Below are positions 1-12,012 of a stretch of DNA of 64,000 nt, piece after piece. The notes under the pieces were generated by a model that worked only from the letters and a program-made list of their open reading frames with translations, searched no databases and was not told the origin of the DNA. Origin of the DNA: Aedes albopictus (Eukaryota; Arthropoda; Insecta; Diptera; Culicidae); the NCBI RefSeq assembly GCF_035046485.1, contig NW_026917454.1, positions 1-64,000 on the forward strand, read 5' to 3'. Both the position numbers and the translations under genes were made by a program. The first letter of the stretch is position 1, and each line of letters begins with the position of its first letter.

Positions 1-422
1 AAATTGAAAAAGTAATGGGATGCATATGAAAAATATATAAATTTACTAAAAAAACATAGAATAAATGAAATCGCCATAACTTTTTTTCTTATTAATAATT
101 TCTTATTAAGTAAACTGTTTTTCAAATTTCATAATATAAGTCATAAACGATCAAAATTTCATTGCATTCGGTTCATTGAATCCGGAGATATAACAGCTCA
201 AAGTTGGCTATCGGATAATTAAACCTTTTTCTAGAATCTTCATAACTTTGCGTAGAATGGCCCGATCTTTACCAAATTTTGTCCACTGATACAAAATTAG
301 TTGATGAACATACAGTAAAAATTTGAGAATATTTGATGCCCTTTTCGAAAAGTTACAGCGAGTTGAACATTTTTTGAAAAGTGAAAATTTTACCTGTCCC
401 AGTTATTTTGAGTATCCCCTGT
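1..422 (+). mobile_element. Terminal part of a dispersed AT-rich repeat
   Basis: This stretch matches 54868-55258 in the same orientation and 54403-54690 in the opposite orientation. Shared blocks include the phrase ATCCGGAGATATAACAGC. At about 395-422 it ends with a C-rich terminus that reappears inverted at 54366-54400, which suggests a true element end there. No coding capacity is visible. The family is not recognised by name. Confidence 0.6.
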
Positions 423-423
423 A

Positions 424-720
424 CCATGACCCCGTGCGGCTTCCAATATGGCATCGAAATTCACATTGTCAGAGGCACCCACGATATCTAAGAAAACACC
501 CAAGCAGGATTGCTTTTGAGCGAATGCCTTCTTGATATCGTAAACAACTTTGTGATAAAGAGTCACAGTGGACTTTCCAGATTGGTAAGCATGTTGGTTC
601 ACATGACGAGGCACATTGACCAGATGAACATCACGGATGTGATGATCGACAATGCGTTCTAAGCATTTCAGAAGAAAAGAGGTCAAACTGATAGGTCTGA
701 AGCTTTTTGCTTCTTCATAC
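424..720 (-). pseudogene. Non-LTR retrotransposon reverse transcriptase fragment
   Basis: The minus-strand translation reads as the middle of a LINE reverse transcriptase. It contains the conserved block FRPISLTSFLLKCLERIVD, then the QHAYQSGKST region, then a degenerate version of the FLDIEGAFDNV catalytic block (FLDIVGASDNV). The catalytic stretch is altered and the fragment is cut at the right by the assembly gap. At the left it abuts the terminus of the 1-422 repeat. It is a dead fragment of a Jockey/R1-like element; the clade is inferred from general resemblance only. Confidence 0.75.
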
Positions 721-721
721 G

Positions 722-1221
722 NNNNNNNNNNNNNNNNNNNNNNNNNNNNNNNNNNNNNNNNNNNNNNNNNNNNNNNNNNNNNNNNNNNNNNNNNNNNNNN
801 NNNNNNNNNNNNNNNNNNNNNNNNNNNNNNNNNNNNNNNNNNNNNNNNNNNNNNNNNNNNNNNNNNNNNNNNNNNNNNNNNNNNNNNNNNNNNNNNNNNN
901 NNNNNNNNNNNNNNNNNNNNNNNNNNNNNNNNNNNNNNNNNNNNNNNNNNNNNNNNNNNNNNNNNNNNNNNNNNNNNNNNNNNNNNNNNNNNNNNNNNNN
1001 NNNNNNNNNNNNNNNNNNNNNNNNNNNNNNNNNNNNNNNNNNNNNNNNNNNNNNNNNNNNNNNNNNNNNNNNNNNNNNNNNNNNNNNNNNNNNNNNNNNN
1101 NNNNNNNNNNNNNNNNNNNNNNNNNNNNNNNNNNNNNNNNNNNNNNNNNNNNNNNNNNNNNNNNNNNNNNNNNNNNNNNNNNNNNNNNNNNNNNNNNNNN
1201 NNNNNNNNNNNNNNNNNNNNN
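722..1221. other. Assembly gap (500 N)
   Basis: Exactly 500 unknown bases, typical of a fixed-size scaffold gap. The true length and content are unknown. Open frames that cross it are artefacts. Confidence 0.99.
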
Positions 1222-2170
1222 TTCAGATACATTCCGGGGAGTTTCTGAATTTTTCAGGGAATATTGGTAGACGTTCCAAGTGGTTTCAGGGACGTTCCAG
1301 GAGGACCAAGAGGGTGTCCAAGGGCGTTTATGGAATATTTCAGTAATACCCGGGGGGTTTTATAGAGTTTCATGGGCATTCGAAAAGGTTTCAAGATAAC
1401 TCAGGGTTTTTGGGGGTTTCTAGAGGGGTGTTTCAGAGGGTCTCGGAGAATTTCAGGGGATTTAAGATCGATTCTATGGCTTGCTTTTTTTCAAATGATC
1501 TCAGGGGGTTCAGAGGCGTTCCGAGTTTTATTAGTATTTCAGGGGCAACTCAGAAGGTTTCAGGGGGTTTTAGGGGCTATCAAAAGATTTCCAGGGGCAA
1601 TGCAAGGGTGGTTCAGGAGGTTTTACAAAGTTACCAGAGGCGTTGCCTGGATGTTTTAGGGGGCTCCAGGGTATTTCAGAGGGTCTCAGGAGGTCTCAGG
1701 ACACATAAGGAGCTTGAGAGGGCTTAGAGGGGCGTTCTACAGGTGTTTCAAAGACTCTTAGGTGATTTCAGGGCTTCCATGAGGTTTCAGGGACGGCAAG
1801 GTGATGAAAAAGTTTTTAGAGGTGTTTGAGGAGGTTTTAGAAGGCTTCAAATGGTTTCATGGGCGCTTGAATTGGCGTTCTTGAGCATTTGAGGGACTCA
1901 CTGAATCCCTCTGAAACCCTTCTAATCCGCTTGAAATTATTCTTAAATGGATTTTTGCGCCCTAGAACAAATATGACTTTCTCTGAAATCCTCTGAAAGC
2001 CCTAAAATCCTTTTAGACATTTGAAACCTGCATGTATCTCTGCCTCAAACCTCCATGGAATGCCCCACAAAGGCACTTAAAGCTCCCTGGAGCCCTCTGA
2101 CTCGCCCTTGAAACCCCGTCTGAAGCTCCTCAACACCCCTTGAAGCAATCTCAAACGCCAAGGAGCAAAA
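1222..2170. repeat. Inverted G-rich minisatellite (hairpin)
   Basis: From 1222 to about 1870 the plus strand is a run of degenerate short units built on TTCAGGGG and GGTTTCAGGGG. From about 1895 to 2170 the same motifs appear reverse-complemented (CCCCTTGAAAC, CTGAAACCC). The two parts form arms of a long imperfect hairpin. The same architecture occurs at 42425-43455. The left flank is hidden by the gap. Confidence 0.7.
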
Positions 2171-2727
2171 CCTGTTCTAGCATTTTGTTACGAAGCTTTC
2201 AGATTATCTTTGAAAACTTCATTGGTGACTTCCTCCTGGAGCTCTCCTGAAGTGCTGCCAAGATACCAGTACAAAAAGCTAGATCTGTTGATTTTTTTCA
2301 TTTTTCCTTGTTTTCAATTTTGTTGCGTTTTGATTTTGTCGAACCAAGGATGAAAATCATTTACGATGGTACTTACTTCTTTTTTCTAATAAAATATTTC
2401 AGCTGTGTTGCCAACTTTATTAATATGATACTTACACTTTTAGTGAAGAAGTGCATTTCTGGACGGTAACTTTTAATTTTTTTACTTGAAGATGTTCTTA
2501 GTGAGATTTGTGACGTCCATTGTAGGTGTTTTTGCAGGTTCAATACAAAAAAAGTCTTGAGATCGAACTTGCAGATCTTCAGGGATTATTTCAAAAATTC
2601 TATTGTTGAAAGTCTTGAAAAACATACTGGCGTAATTCGTGACCAAACATGTTGTGTTTTTACACAAATCCCTATTTAACCAGCTCCGACAAGATGGTGT
2701 CGGAGATAGTTAAGCAAGAAATCCTTT
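2171..2727. other. No gene recognised
   Basis: AT-rich sequence with only short open frames. I see no conserved domain, tandem array or clear terminal repeat. Confidence 0.5.
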
Positions 2728-2844
2728 TTAAATATTTTGAAGCCGGAATTTTTCCAAACGTTATTACGGAGTTTTTTTCTACGTTTTTCTGTACTTTTGG
2801 GGGTCAAAAGCATAAAAACGGTAGAATATTATGCAGAATATTTT

Positions 2845-3430
2845 TTCTGGACATCCTAGGTCATCCAAACCATTCTTGAGTTTAGATGCTAAAGTCTACG
2901 GATGTAACGGTAACTTCTTTCATTATACAAAAGTTACGATTTGTAATCTATCATATCCAGTAAGTCTTCTGAAAGTTCAATAGACAGTATCAGATCAGTC
3001 GCAATATCCTAGGTCATCCAAACTGTTCTTGAGTTTAGATTTTTGAGTCTACGGGTGTAACGGTAACATTTTTTCATTATACAAAGCTACAATTTGTAAC
3101 CTTTTATGTCCAGCAAGTCTTACGAAAGGTTGATAAACACCATCAGATCAGTCGAGATATCCTAGGTTATCCAAACTGTTCTTGAGTTTAGATTTGTAAG
3201 TCTATGGGTGTAACGGTAACTTCTTCCATTATACAAAGCTACGATTTGTAATCTATCATGTCCAATAAGTCTCCTGAAAGGTTAATAGACACTATCAGAT
3301 CAGTTGAGATATCCTAGGTCGTCTAAAATGTTCTTCAGTTTTGAAGCTAAAGTCTACGAGTGTAACGGAAACATCTTTCATTAAAAGCTACGATTCGTAA
3401 TCTATCATGTCCAGTAAGTCTAAAGTAAAG
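2845..3430. repeat. 153-bp tandem array
   Basis: The phrase ATCCTAGG recurs at 2853, 3006, 3159 and 3311, a period of 152-153 bp. Each unit continues with a block around TTCTTGAGTTTAGAT, then GTAACGGTAAC, then TGTAATCTATCATGTCCA. Related units occur at 61441, 61593 and, more degenerate, 61744. Confidence 0.85.
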
Positions 3431-3908
3431 TTATAGCGGTTGTGTTTATCAACTAAGCTTCATAACAGTAAGGAAGTCCATAATATCCAAAATATATAAC
3501 AACGCTTTTTGTTCCTCTAACTTCTTTGGTAAGTACAGTTGTTATGTAACACTACTTAACGTATTGGCAAAATCTCCCTAGTAAAAATGAATGCTGAACA
3601 GTGAGAGTATTAGCTGAACAATAGCTGGTTAATGATGTCAATGGCTGAACACAATGACAGCTGAATATTGGTCTGAAGTATGGCTTGTGTGTTTCTATTT
3701 TATCTTTACACAATTATTAAATATAATTGATTACTGATTTGGCGCATATTAAGCTTAAAATCAGCTAAAGGTTGAATGAAATCACCCAAATAAGACGTTA
3801 AAGAGCTGAATAAAGGATTGTACTTCTTGTACTCAGCTTTTGTTCAAAGGCTGATTTAAAATAGTTGGAGAAACGTTTGTACAGCATCAAATTATTACCT
3901 GGGCGATT

Positions 3909-4580
3909 CCCAAGTAACCAGAAATTCGGATAAGAGGGTACTTTATGAGCGAAGCAGCAAGAGCATCAGCCTTCTAAGCAGCTTCATTTTTAGGTAATTT
4001 CGGAACTTGAAAGTTCACATACGGAAGCTTGTTAGCCTTTTAAGCAGCTTCTCGTGGAACTTCTCAAAATGATGTATAAACAAAAAGGTGCTTCCTAGAT
4101 TTACCACAACCTGTGTTAATTGCTTGTATTGTGAGAGACACGACCAACCTTACTGTACACGTTACACTCCTGGAGAAGATTTGAACCGTGTCATTCGGCG
4201 CAGCGCTGCGCTGATGTAGATACTTGTTATGTTAAAGATAACAGCGCTACTGCACAAGTGTCTAGGCGTCGGCAAAGCATTGATTCTAGTCAGTCATTAA
4301 ATTAAATTGGTAAATTCATTTTTAGTGTCCATGAGATTTTTCTTATAAAGTTGTTTTTGCTGAAATGAAAAAAAATCCTTAGCACAACAAGTTACTGAAA
4401 TAAACTTCTGAGTAGCATCTGGCTAACAATGAGCCTTGCCCGAACTTGTGTGCGAAGTTCCAGCAAAGCTCATTGTTAGCCTCTTGAGCAGCCAGAAAGT
4501 TCCATTCCGAACTTTATCTGAACTTCGTGGAACTTGAAAGTGCATTTCGTTATTGGAAGCAGAACTTTTGGTTTCTTGGA
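3909..4580. mobile_element. Possible nested TIR element
   Basis: The left end CCCAAGTAACCAGAAATTC resembles the reverse complement of the right end near 4562-4579 (CCAAGAAACCAAAAGTTC). It lies between the 153-bp and 304-bp arrays. The left terminus resembles the CCCAAG ends of the elements at 14148 and 60814. The right end is degenerate, so the boundaries are tentative. Confidence 0.35.
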
Positions 4581-4739
4581 CAATCACAAGTGTAGACCTG
4601 AAGCTATGGTCTCCGGAGTAGTATTGTTGATCTGGAATATCTCAAAACTATCTTGAAATGACTCCTAATATGCCTGTGGGATTACAGATTACAGTCTAAA
4701 ATTCATTATGAGAATAACTACTGTTACTATCAAGAGCTA

Positions 4740-5765
4740 AATTTCAGGACAGTTTGGACGACCCTCAATGTCCCAAAGGTTTATAATAACATATAGTAGA
4801 CTTCAGGTTGGTCCAGTCACCACGATTGAGTATGAAACGTCACTCAGTATGTCAGATATAGCTGATGTTACGAGTGTAAACCTGAAGATCTGAACTCAAA
4901 GATAGTTTCCTATAGTGTCTCTTAAAAAAATTTGAGATTTGGAAAGCTTCGCGGATCCCAGCAGATTATGCAATACTATTATTAATGGCGAAAACACAAA
5001 GTTTTTCTTGAAGATTTAAAGGACTGCATTATAGAACGGTTTGGACGAACCTGAATGTCCCAAAGGTTTATAATAAGGTAGTAGACTTCAGATTGGTCCA
5101 GTAACCACGGATAAACATACAACTTTACTCAGTATAGCAGATATGGCTGTTGTTACGACTGTAGATCTGAAGTCCTGAACTCCAAGGTAGTTTAGCTGAC
5201 CTGTAATATCCCTGTAGTGTCTCTTAATAACATTTGAGATTTCACTAGCTTCGCGGATCTCAGCTGATTATGCAATACTATTATTTATGGTGAAAACACA
5301 TAAAGTTATTCTTGTAGATTTGAAGGACATCATTATAGAGCAGTTTGGACGACGCTGAATGTCTCAAAGGTTTATAATAAGCTAGTAGACTTCAGATTGT
5401 TCCAGTAACTGCGGTTTATTATGCAACGATACTCAGTATAACAGAAATGGCTACTGTTCCGAGTGTTGACCTGAAGTTCTGAACTCCAAGGTAGTTTGGC
5501 TGACCTGGAATATCCCTTCAGTGTCTACAAATGACATTGTAGACTTCAAGAGCTTCACGGATCCCAGTAAGTTATGCAATGCTATTATTTGTGGCGAAAA
5601 TACATGAAACTATTCTTGTAGATTTGAAGGAATTCACTATAGCACAGTTTGGAACACCTAGAACATCCCAGAACATAAAACACGTTTTGATATTCTTGAT
5701 GAAGCCTATATTAATACATATAAACGTAACCCACATCCAAGTTCAGCGTTTAGAACAACTGGTAT
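4740..5765. repeat. 304-bp tandem array made of about 152-bp halves
   Basis: The motif AGTTTGGACG recurs at about 4751, 5039 and 5342, with a weaker copy (AGTTTGGA) at 5646, giving a spacing of 288-304 bp. Within a unit the two halves are themselves related: both carry a CAGTTTGG/TAGTTTGG block, a GTAGACTTCA block and a TTATGCAA block. The array is therefore a dimeric version of a roughly 152-bp monomer. Confidence 0.75.
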
Positions 5766-5972
5766 GACAATTATTTCGTTTTTCCAAATTCGAAGGTGTT
5801 CAGGATGTTCTAGGTTATCAATGAAGTTTCAAATACAAATATTTCTATTTTTCCCAAATAGAGAACTCAACAACTTTACTGAAGAAAGTATTCTGTTTTA
5901 TCGAATTAGTGAATTTATACAGCCGTTTCTATGTTGGGGTCATATGTGACCCCTCCGGCTCCAAAGGGTTAA

Positions 5973-6850
5973 GGTGAAACAACAAGAAATCCCTCTGCAA
6001 TTTTGCATACAAACTTTAGAGGCACAAATCTGACCAGCGAAGCATCGAACCAAGCAGTATAGGGTATTGGTTCCCTTATTAAGCATGTGGCTCCCATTTT
6101 CATCCTACGAAAAACAAAGGATTGAAGCGCTGTTTGTTTTGTTTCTTATTTTTGTATTTTTTGTTAGAAGTGAGCACCCATGAAAACAAAAAGAACGGAA
6201 TCAATTGGTGCCGTTATCGCTTGTTTTCGAATAGGATGAATATGGGAGCATGAGATTAATGATGGCACACATACCCTATTCTGGCTTTGCTCACTTGCAA
6301 AAAAGAAGCAGCTTTTCTAAATCGAGAGCATTTGTTCATGAATTTTCAAAATTGGTGCTCTTGAAAACGTGAGTAAGGGACCAAGTCAGCCATTGTGGCA
6401 GCCATGTTTGTCTTCCCTGATGTCTCTCCTTAAGGATATGGCAAAATATTCGAAATACTGTCAAATAATCGGTAACAGATCGTGTTTGAAAGTAATTTAA
6501 AACTTGTTTTCTATTAACACCAAAACACAAAAAAAAAGTGGACCGGTAAGGGTATATTATACACACTTAATTTTCAATGCTGAGTACAGCAAAATATTAT
6601 TGCTTATCTTTTGCACACGTTTTTGACACTTTACAACACAATCGGTATTAGGTCGGCTCCAGAGGCACGATCTCTTCCATTTGGGAAATTTGTGCCATCA
6701 ACATACAATGCTTCTGCTGTTCTAATTTCGCCAACAAAGTACCGAACAGGAAATTCATGATGAGTGTGTTTGTAGCCTATACACTAGAACATCTAATTGT
6801 GCAGGTTCTTTTTATGCACTGTTAATTTATGCGCCTTTTTAAAACCATGG
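5973..6850. other. No gene recognised
   Basis: AT-rich sequence with short unrecognised frames only. I see no repeat structure beyond simple runs. Confidence 0.5.
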
Positions 6851-7372
6851 ATAAAAAGAATGCGTGCTATTCAGAACCAATATTGTGCATAAGAAGATGT
6901 AATAGTAACGGTAACTATTGCAATGGTGGCCTAGGGAGAGGGTCTAGAGACAATTTAGAGGCCTTCAGGGGACACTGAGGGTTACACGGGCCTTTCATTG
7001 GGGCCCCATGGGGTTTCAGGGGCTACCAGGAAGTCTCAGGGGCATAAAAAAGATCACAGGGTGTCTCTAGGGGATCAAGAAGCTCCGGAGGGTCTAAGAG
7101 GCGTTTCAGGGGATATCAGGGGGGCTCCCGGTGGTCAAGGGTACTTCAAGGACTCTCAGGAACATTCGCTAGAAATTCAGGGGATATCAGGGGGTCTCAG
7201 AACTGTTTCAGATGGAATCAATGGCGTTGAAAAAACTTCAGGGTTGGGGATTTCATGGGGCTTCTATGGCGCTTCAGAGGTCTCAGGGAGCTCCAGAGGA
7301 TCTCAGGAGCATTTCAAGCGGTTTCAGGGATGTTTCAGAAGGCCTGAGGCGTGTTTTAAGAGGTCTTAGGGA
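6851..7372 (+). repeat. G-rich minisatellite with a conserved leader
   Basis: A leader at 6851-6935 (containing GCTATTCAGAACCAATA and GATGTAATAGTAACGGTAAC) is followed by degenerate GGGG-containing units such as TCTCAGGGG and TTTCAGGGG up to about 7372. The same leader precedes the G-rich array at 42425, so leader and array behave as one repeat family. No inverted second arm is obvious here. Open frames through the array are by-products of the repeats. Confidence 0.75.
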
Positions 7373-8047
7373 GTCATAGCTGAGAGCTTATGAAAGATTC
7401 ATTTGTAGCTTCCTCAAATGATTCCCTAAAGGGATTGCCATACATTGCTCCAGAAATGTTATCAGAAGTTACTGTTAGAATTTCATCAGAATACTTTTAA
7501 GAACTTCCTCAGTTGTTTTCATGCGGTTCCGTTGAAACTTTTATCTTTAAGTTTTTTTTCAAAAACTCTCGTTTCTACAAGGAATTCGTTAGTTTTTCAA
7601 ATATTCAAATTAAATTTCAAATGCAATAAAATTGTGGATTAAAATCTATGGTCCTTTTTATTGATCTAGGTCATCAGTATCTCCACGACGTTCTAGGAAA
7701 ATTCCTCATCGATTTAAAAAATATATCTAATCAAGTCGTAATCCAACTCCTTTGTTCCAGTTTGCCATCTATCGATAACGAGACTGACAGGCGGAAGATA
7801 ATAAACGAATCTCCACAGATTACAAGTAGGTGCTTTCCATCAAACAACATCTGGTCACACGCAATCTACCTACCTACTTGCCGTAAAAGGCAAGCACTGG
7901 GTATTGTACGGGCATGACTCGACACGTAAACAATGATCTGGCGCAAAATTTGTGCCTTTCTCGCGTGCAATCTTATCAGACGAGGCCGCCGCCTCTGTAC
8001 TGGGTGTCTTGGTGGCGGTATTCTTCCCAGTCATCCCACGGGATTGC
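7373..8047. other. Upstream region of the first P450 gene
   Basis: AT-rich flank with unrecognised short frames. It is likely to include the distal promoter of the gene starting at 8121, but I cannot identify a specific regulatory site with confidence. Confidence 0.4.
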
Positions 8048-8087
8048 TGATAAATACCGTATTCGGAGACTCGCTTCCCAATCAGTT
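8048..8087 (+). promoter_or_regulatory. Candidate core promoter (TATA-like plus Inr)
   Basis: A TATA-like TGATAAATAC lies at 8048-8057, and an arthropod initiator-type TCAGTT at 8082-8087. The TAAATA starts about 33 bases before the A of the initiator, close to the normal TATA spacing. This would give a 5' leader of about 37 nt before the ATG at 8121. The call rests on motifs only. Confidence 0.45.
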
Positions 8088-8120
8088 ACTTTGAAGACTT
8101 TGTAGAGAAAGGATCAAGCG

Positions 8121-9700
8121 ATGGATCCGGTTACGGTGATTGTAACGTTGTTGGTGTGCCTGTCGGGTCTGGTGTTCTACTTCCTTCGGCGAGAGCAGCA
8201 GCAATGGTCTCGATTGGGCGTTCCGTTCGCCAAGAACCCGCACATGATCTTCGGTAACGTTCGGGGGATATTCCAGAAGGAGCATAGCTGCGAGGTGCTG
8301 CAGCGGTTGTACTGGGAGTTCAAGGGGCGTGGGCTGAAGATCGGAGGAATCATGAACTTCTTCCAGCCGGCGGTTTTGGTGATCGACCCGGAGATCAGCA
8401 AGAGCGTTCTGGTGAAGGACTTCCACAAGTTTCACGATCGGGGCGTGTTCGTAGATCCGATGGGGGACCCGTTGAGCGCCAATCTGTTCAGCTTGGAGGG
8501 AGCCCAGTGGAAGGCCATGCGTACGAAGATGTCCCCGACGTTTACCTCGGGGAAGATGAAGTACATGTTTGACACGATGTTGAACGTTGCGGATAGATTG
8601 AAGGAGTATTTGGCGGAGAACTGCCGGAAGGAGGACATCGAGTTGAAGAACATCCTGCAGCGATTCACGATGGATGTGATTGGGAATGTGGCGTTCGGGG
8701 TGGAGTGCAATTCGATCAAGAATCCCAGCTCGGAGTTTAGGTTGATGGGATTGAAAGCGAACCGGTTCGACGCGGTAAGGTTTTTGAAGTTCTTCATCGG
8801 AGGCAGCTACAAGAGCTTCGCGAAGAAGATCAATTTGAAGGTCGTGGAGGAGGACGTTAACAGGTTCTTCATAAGCTTGGTGCACAGTACGGTGGGCTAC
8901 AGGGAAGGGAACAACGTGAAACGCAATGACTTTTTGAACCTGTTGATGGAGATCAAGAACAAAGGAAAGTTCAGCGATGAGCCCAATTCGGGCGGCGAAG
9001 GAATTACGATGAATGAGATTGCGGCGCAGTGTTTCATCTTCTTCGCGGCGGGTTTCGAGACTTCTTCGACGACGATGAATTTCTGCTTGTACGAGTTGGC
9101 CGCCAATCCGGACATACAGGACCGACTTCGGAACGAGATTGAGGACTCCATTGCGAAGGACGGTGGAGAGCTGAAGTACGACACGCTCCTGGGTATGAAC
9201 TACCTGGATCGAGTTGTCAGTGGTACGTATTCATTAATCTTATAAGACACATGTCACTACAACTTCCCATATTCACAGAAACCCTTCGGAAGTACTCTCC
9301 GGTGGACAACCTCTTCCGGATGGCCAACTCGCCGTACACCCCGGAAGGCTGCTCGTTCACCATTCCGGCCGGAACTCTCTTCCAGATTCCCATCCACTCG
9401 ATGCACCACGATCCGGAATACTTCCCGAATCCGTCCCGCTTCGACCCGGATCGCTTCCTCCCCGAAGCCGTCAGATCTCGCCATCCGTACGTGTATCTAC
9501 CCTTTGGTGAAGGACCTCGGGTGTGCATCGGTATGCGATTCGGCCTGATGCAGACCAAGATCGGCCTGGTAACGTTGCTGAGGAACTTCCGGTTTGCGCC
9601 TCGATCCGAGACTCCGGACCGATTGCAGTTCGAAGCAAAGAGTTTTGTGCTGTCGCCGAAGACCGGGATGTACTTGAAGATTGAACCGATTGGAGAGTGA
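8121..9700 (+). CDS. CYP6-family cytochrome P450, complete, two exons
   Basis: Exons are 8121-9222 and 9279-9700, joined across a 56-bp GT-AG intron in phase 1, giving 507 residues, which is normal for CYP6. The intron falls just inside the E of the ExxR motif, as in the second P450 gene of this window. Residues 4-22 form a hydrophobic ER anchor. Other landmarks are the helix C WKAMR (130-134), the helix I oxygen-binding AGFET (310-314), ExxR as ETLR (368-371), PSRFDPDRF (419-427) and the heme loop FGEGPRVCIG with the thiolate ligand C450. The start has a purine at -3 and G at +4. The family is membrane-bound on the ER and takes electrons from NADPH-P450 reductase; CYP6 members often oxidise insecticides and plant compounds. 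The substrate cannot be told from sequence. The sequence diverges clearly from the genes at 43872 and 63561, so it probably belongs to another CYP6 subfamily. Confidence 0.96.
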
Positions 9701-10001
9701 GAGGTTTGAATGAAAAGTTTTCTGTTGGTCAAATGTTGGGAAGCGCTATATAGAATGTATCAAACTGCTCCACATGCAACCGATACGAAATCTCGGGGCA
9801 CAGCTCTTGTTGTCGGTTGATTGAAGGGATTCGATAAACAGACAACTTGATAAGGTTGAGCAGAGACAGATGGTGGCGACAGCAATCTTCGCGGGAGTGG
9901 CAATCAAAACTTCTGCAAGTCATTGATAATTATTATTTACATCATTATCGGTAATTGATACGTACCAGCCCTATGTATGGCGTTTTAAAGGAAAAGTGCT
10001 T

Positions 10002-10007
10002 AATAAA
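10002..10007 (+). terminator. Candidate polyadenylation signal of the first P450 gene
   Basis: AATAAA about 300 bases after the stop codon at 9698-9700. No better canonical hexamer is seen closer to the stop. Confidence 0.45.
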
Positions 10008-10861
10008 TATGATTCATCTATTACTAATAGTGTCTGAAAAAGTAACACAATGAAACTTAAAGCAAATACAATACTAATTCAAGTGACAGTTAAGAGTCCA
10101 ATTAGTTTTGGTAATATTAAAAGAACAGGTAAAAACTTGGAATTTATGGAAACCCAGAAAAGGAATATCAAAGTTCATTTGATGAACGTCATGACAAAAG
10201 ATTTTTTCTTCTTCGAAAAAAAAATGTTACAATAAGAACCAAACCCAACTACGTTCGATGCCTTCCAGCTGGGCCTCTTGCACTAGAAACTGGCAAATGC
10301 CCAAGCAAACTTCCGGTTGCTTGTCACTTACAACTCACACTGGATGATTGCCGAAACTGTCGACGATAACGACAGCGAGATGGTTCGTCGAGCCTAACTA
10401 ATCATGTACCAATTTTCCACCCTCTAGCGGAAAAGAAGTCGAAAAAGTTGGAAATTTCGTCGGTTCGGATCGCTTACCTAGAAAGAGAGAAAGAAAATTA
10501 AACTCGAATTAGTAAGAAAGGTTACTTGCTGCTGGTTTCATTTGGCGAAAAAAAGTTTTCGGTTGTCCCCGTTTAACGCTCGCAAAATTTAACGACCTCC
10601 AGGAAGAAAAAAAAGTTTCCTTACTTTTTGGATTCAGCTCCCAAAAAGTTAGTTAGTTTAGTCTTTAAAGCAATTATGTCCTTTTTCGTTGAAGTTACTT
10701 CCTCCATCGTTGAGTCACTGGTTTATTGTCGTAGTTGGTACCAGTCAGACTGTACTTGGATTAAAGTTACATTGTGTAGCAATTCCGTTCTATTTCAGGG
10801 GTGATTTTCACTAATTTACTGAGACAAATCAGTCGGCTGCACTCCCTGGCTCAAAGACTCT
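10008..10861. other. No gene recognised
   Basis: Mixed AT-rich sequence. A less AT-rich piece at 10230-10450 gives no recognisable protein in any frame. Confidence 0.45.
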
Positions 10862-11333
10862 TTAAGGGGAAGCTTACCGGGCGGGCCGGTAAAACCCAAC
10901 TTCGGCGTACGTTTCGATTTTTTAAAAATTAATGAAAAGAGATATCGAAATATAAAACAAATCACGCTGTAGCTGAGATGTTGGGCTTCATTTTCATAAA
11001 AAAATATTTGATTTTACTCAAAATTTGAAAAAGTTGGACTCTCGAGAACACCAAAATTTTTGGTAGGAAAACCGCTCCCATGCCGCAATTTTTTGTGTTT
11101 GCACAACGATTTCTCCCGTAAAAATGTGTTTCATCATATAACTATGTACGGTCATTTTGCTCAGAAACTAATAACGAGTCGAATGGTATATAAATATTAG
11201 GGGGTTTCATACAAAAATCAACATTGAGAGGCATTTGTATGAAAACATTTCCAAAATTATTGCGCGCCACCGCGATCGAACAGCAGCTAACGGTTTCTTG
11301 GCCAGCCTGCGGTGGGCACCCGTGCGGATGATG
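10862..11333. repeat. 472-bp dispersed repeat, copy A
   Basis: Begins TTAAGGGGAAGCTTACCGG and ends GTGCGGATGATG. It is present as a nearly identical reverse-complement copy of the same length at 29956-30427, with only about six mismatches found by eye. It lies just left of the large satellite block. No coding sequence is seen. It is probably a mobile element of unrecognised family. Confidence 0.9.
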
Positions 11334-11631
11334 CAACGAAACAAAGCAGCAGATTTGCCTCACTGACGTTGATCCGGTAAAATAGTTGGACACAAATTGA
11401 TTTCAGAAAAAATATGTAATTGATTGCATGTTGGTTAATGCACGTGCAGTACACGGATGATTTTGTAATAGAAATAATGCATCTAGACAAATAAACAATG
11501 GTTACTCAAATATGGTGTTTCAGGAATGGTACTCGTATTTATATTGCAGTACAATATTGAAAAAAAAAATTCTTATTGAGTAGGCTGAGAAAGGAATGCG
11601 CGATATTTCTGATGAAGAAAAAACGCGATAT

Positions 11632-11866
11632 CTCGCGTAATTCGTGATAAGGGCCTAAAAGCCATTGGTAACCAAGTGTGTAGCTCGATGCTACCGAGTA
11701 GATAAATTAATAAACAAAAATTTAAACGCCAGCTTGATCAAGAGGAGACTGTCCTCTATCTGCCAATAGGTTAAATTTTGATGTTTACCTGCTATTCTGC
11801 ACAGAAACAACGAGCTACACACATGGTTACCAATAGTTTTTAGGGCGAGATCATAAGTTACACGAG
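11632..11866. mobile_element. Hairpin MITE
   Basis: The left arm starts CTCGCGTAATTCGTGATAAG and contains GCCATTGGTAACCAAGTGTG. The right arm is its imperfect reverse complement, ending GTTACACGAG, with about 55 bp of terminal inverted repeat. No coding capacity. Confidence 0.75.
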
Positions 11867-11921
11867 TTATGATGAAAAGTTCAGCTGAGGATCATTTTAG
11901 AGAATATAAATAGGATTGAAG

Positions 11922-12012
11922 AAATCTCGCAGCGGTAAACGCGCGGTTAACCAATATTTAGAAGGACCATGCTGAAAGTACTGGATTCGATTTCCGAACG
12001 GTCCAGGATCTT
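11922..12012 (+). mobile_element. tRNA-like SINE head (pol III A and B boxes)
   Basis: An A-box-like CTCGCAGCGGTAAACGCG lies at about 11926-11943, and a B-box-like GGATTCGATTTCC at 11983-11995, followed by CGGTCCAGGATC and a T run. This resembles the 5' part of tRNA-related SINEs that are common in Aedes. The rest of the SINE is missing; the sequence runs straight into the 88-bp satellite. It is not a functional tRNA, because the cloverleaf stems do not close. Confidence 0.6.

Larger units (their letters stand above)
2728..5972. mobile_element. TIR-like element filled with tandem arrays
   Basis: The left part near 2735 reads TTTTGAAGCCGGAATTTTTC. The right end at 5953-5972 is TCCGGCTCCAAAGGGTTAA, whose reverse complement resembles the start of the related copy at 61320 (TTAACTCTTTGAAGCCGGAA). 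The two copies also share about 120 bp of leader, followed by a 153-bp tandem array. No transposase frame is visible, so this is probably a non-autonomous element. The left end is degenerate. Confidence 0.55.

Noticed and set aside
390..1270. Open frames that run through the N gap
   Set aside because: Unknown bases give no stops; these frames have no evidence beyond the LINE fragment at 424-720.
7905..7925. Antioxidant-response-like site (ATGACTCGAC) upstream of the first P450
   Set aside because: The conserved GC of the consensus is missing, so the match is not good enough to call.
8082..9732. Minus-strand frames of up to 267 residues over the first P450
   Set aside because: Shadows of the GC-rich P450 exons; the plus strand carries all family motifs.
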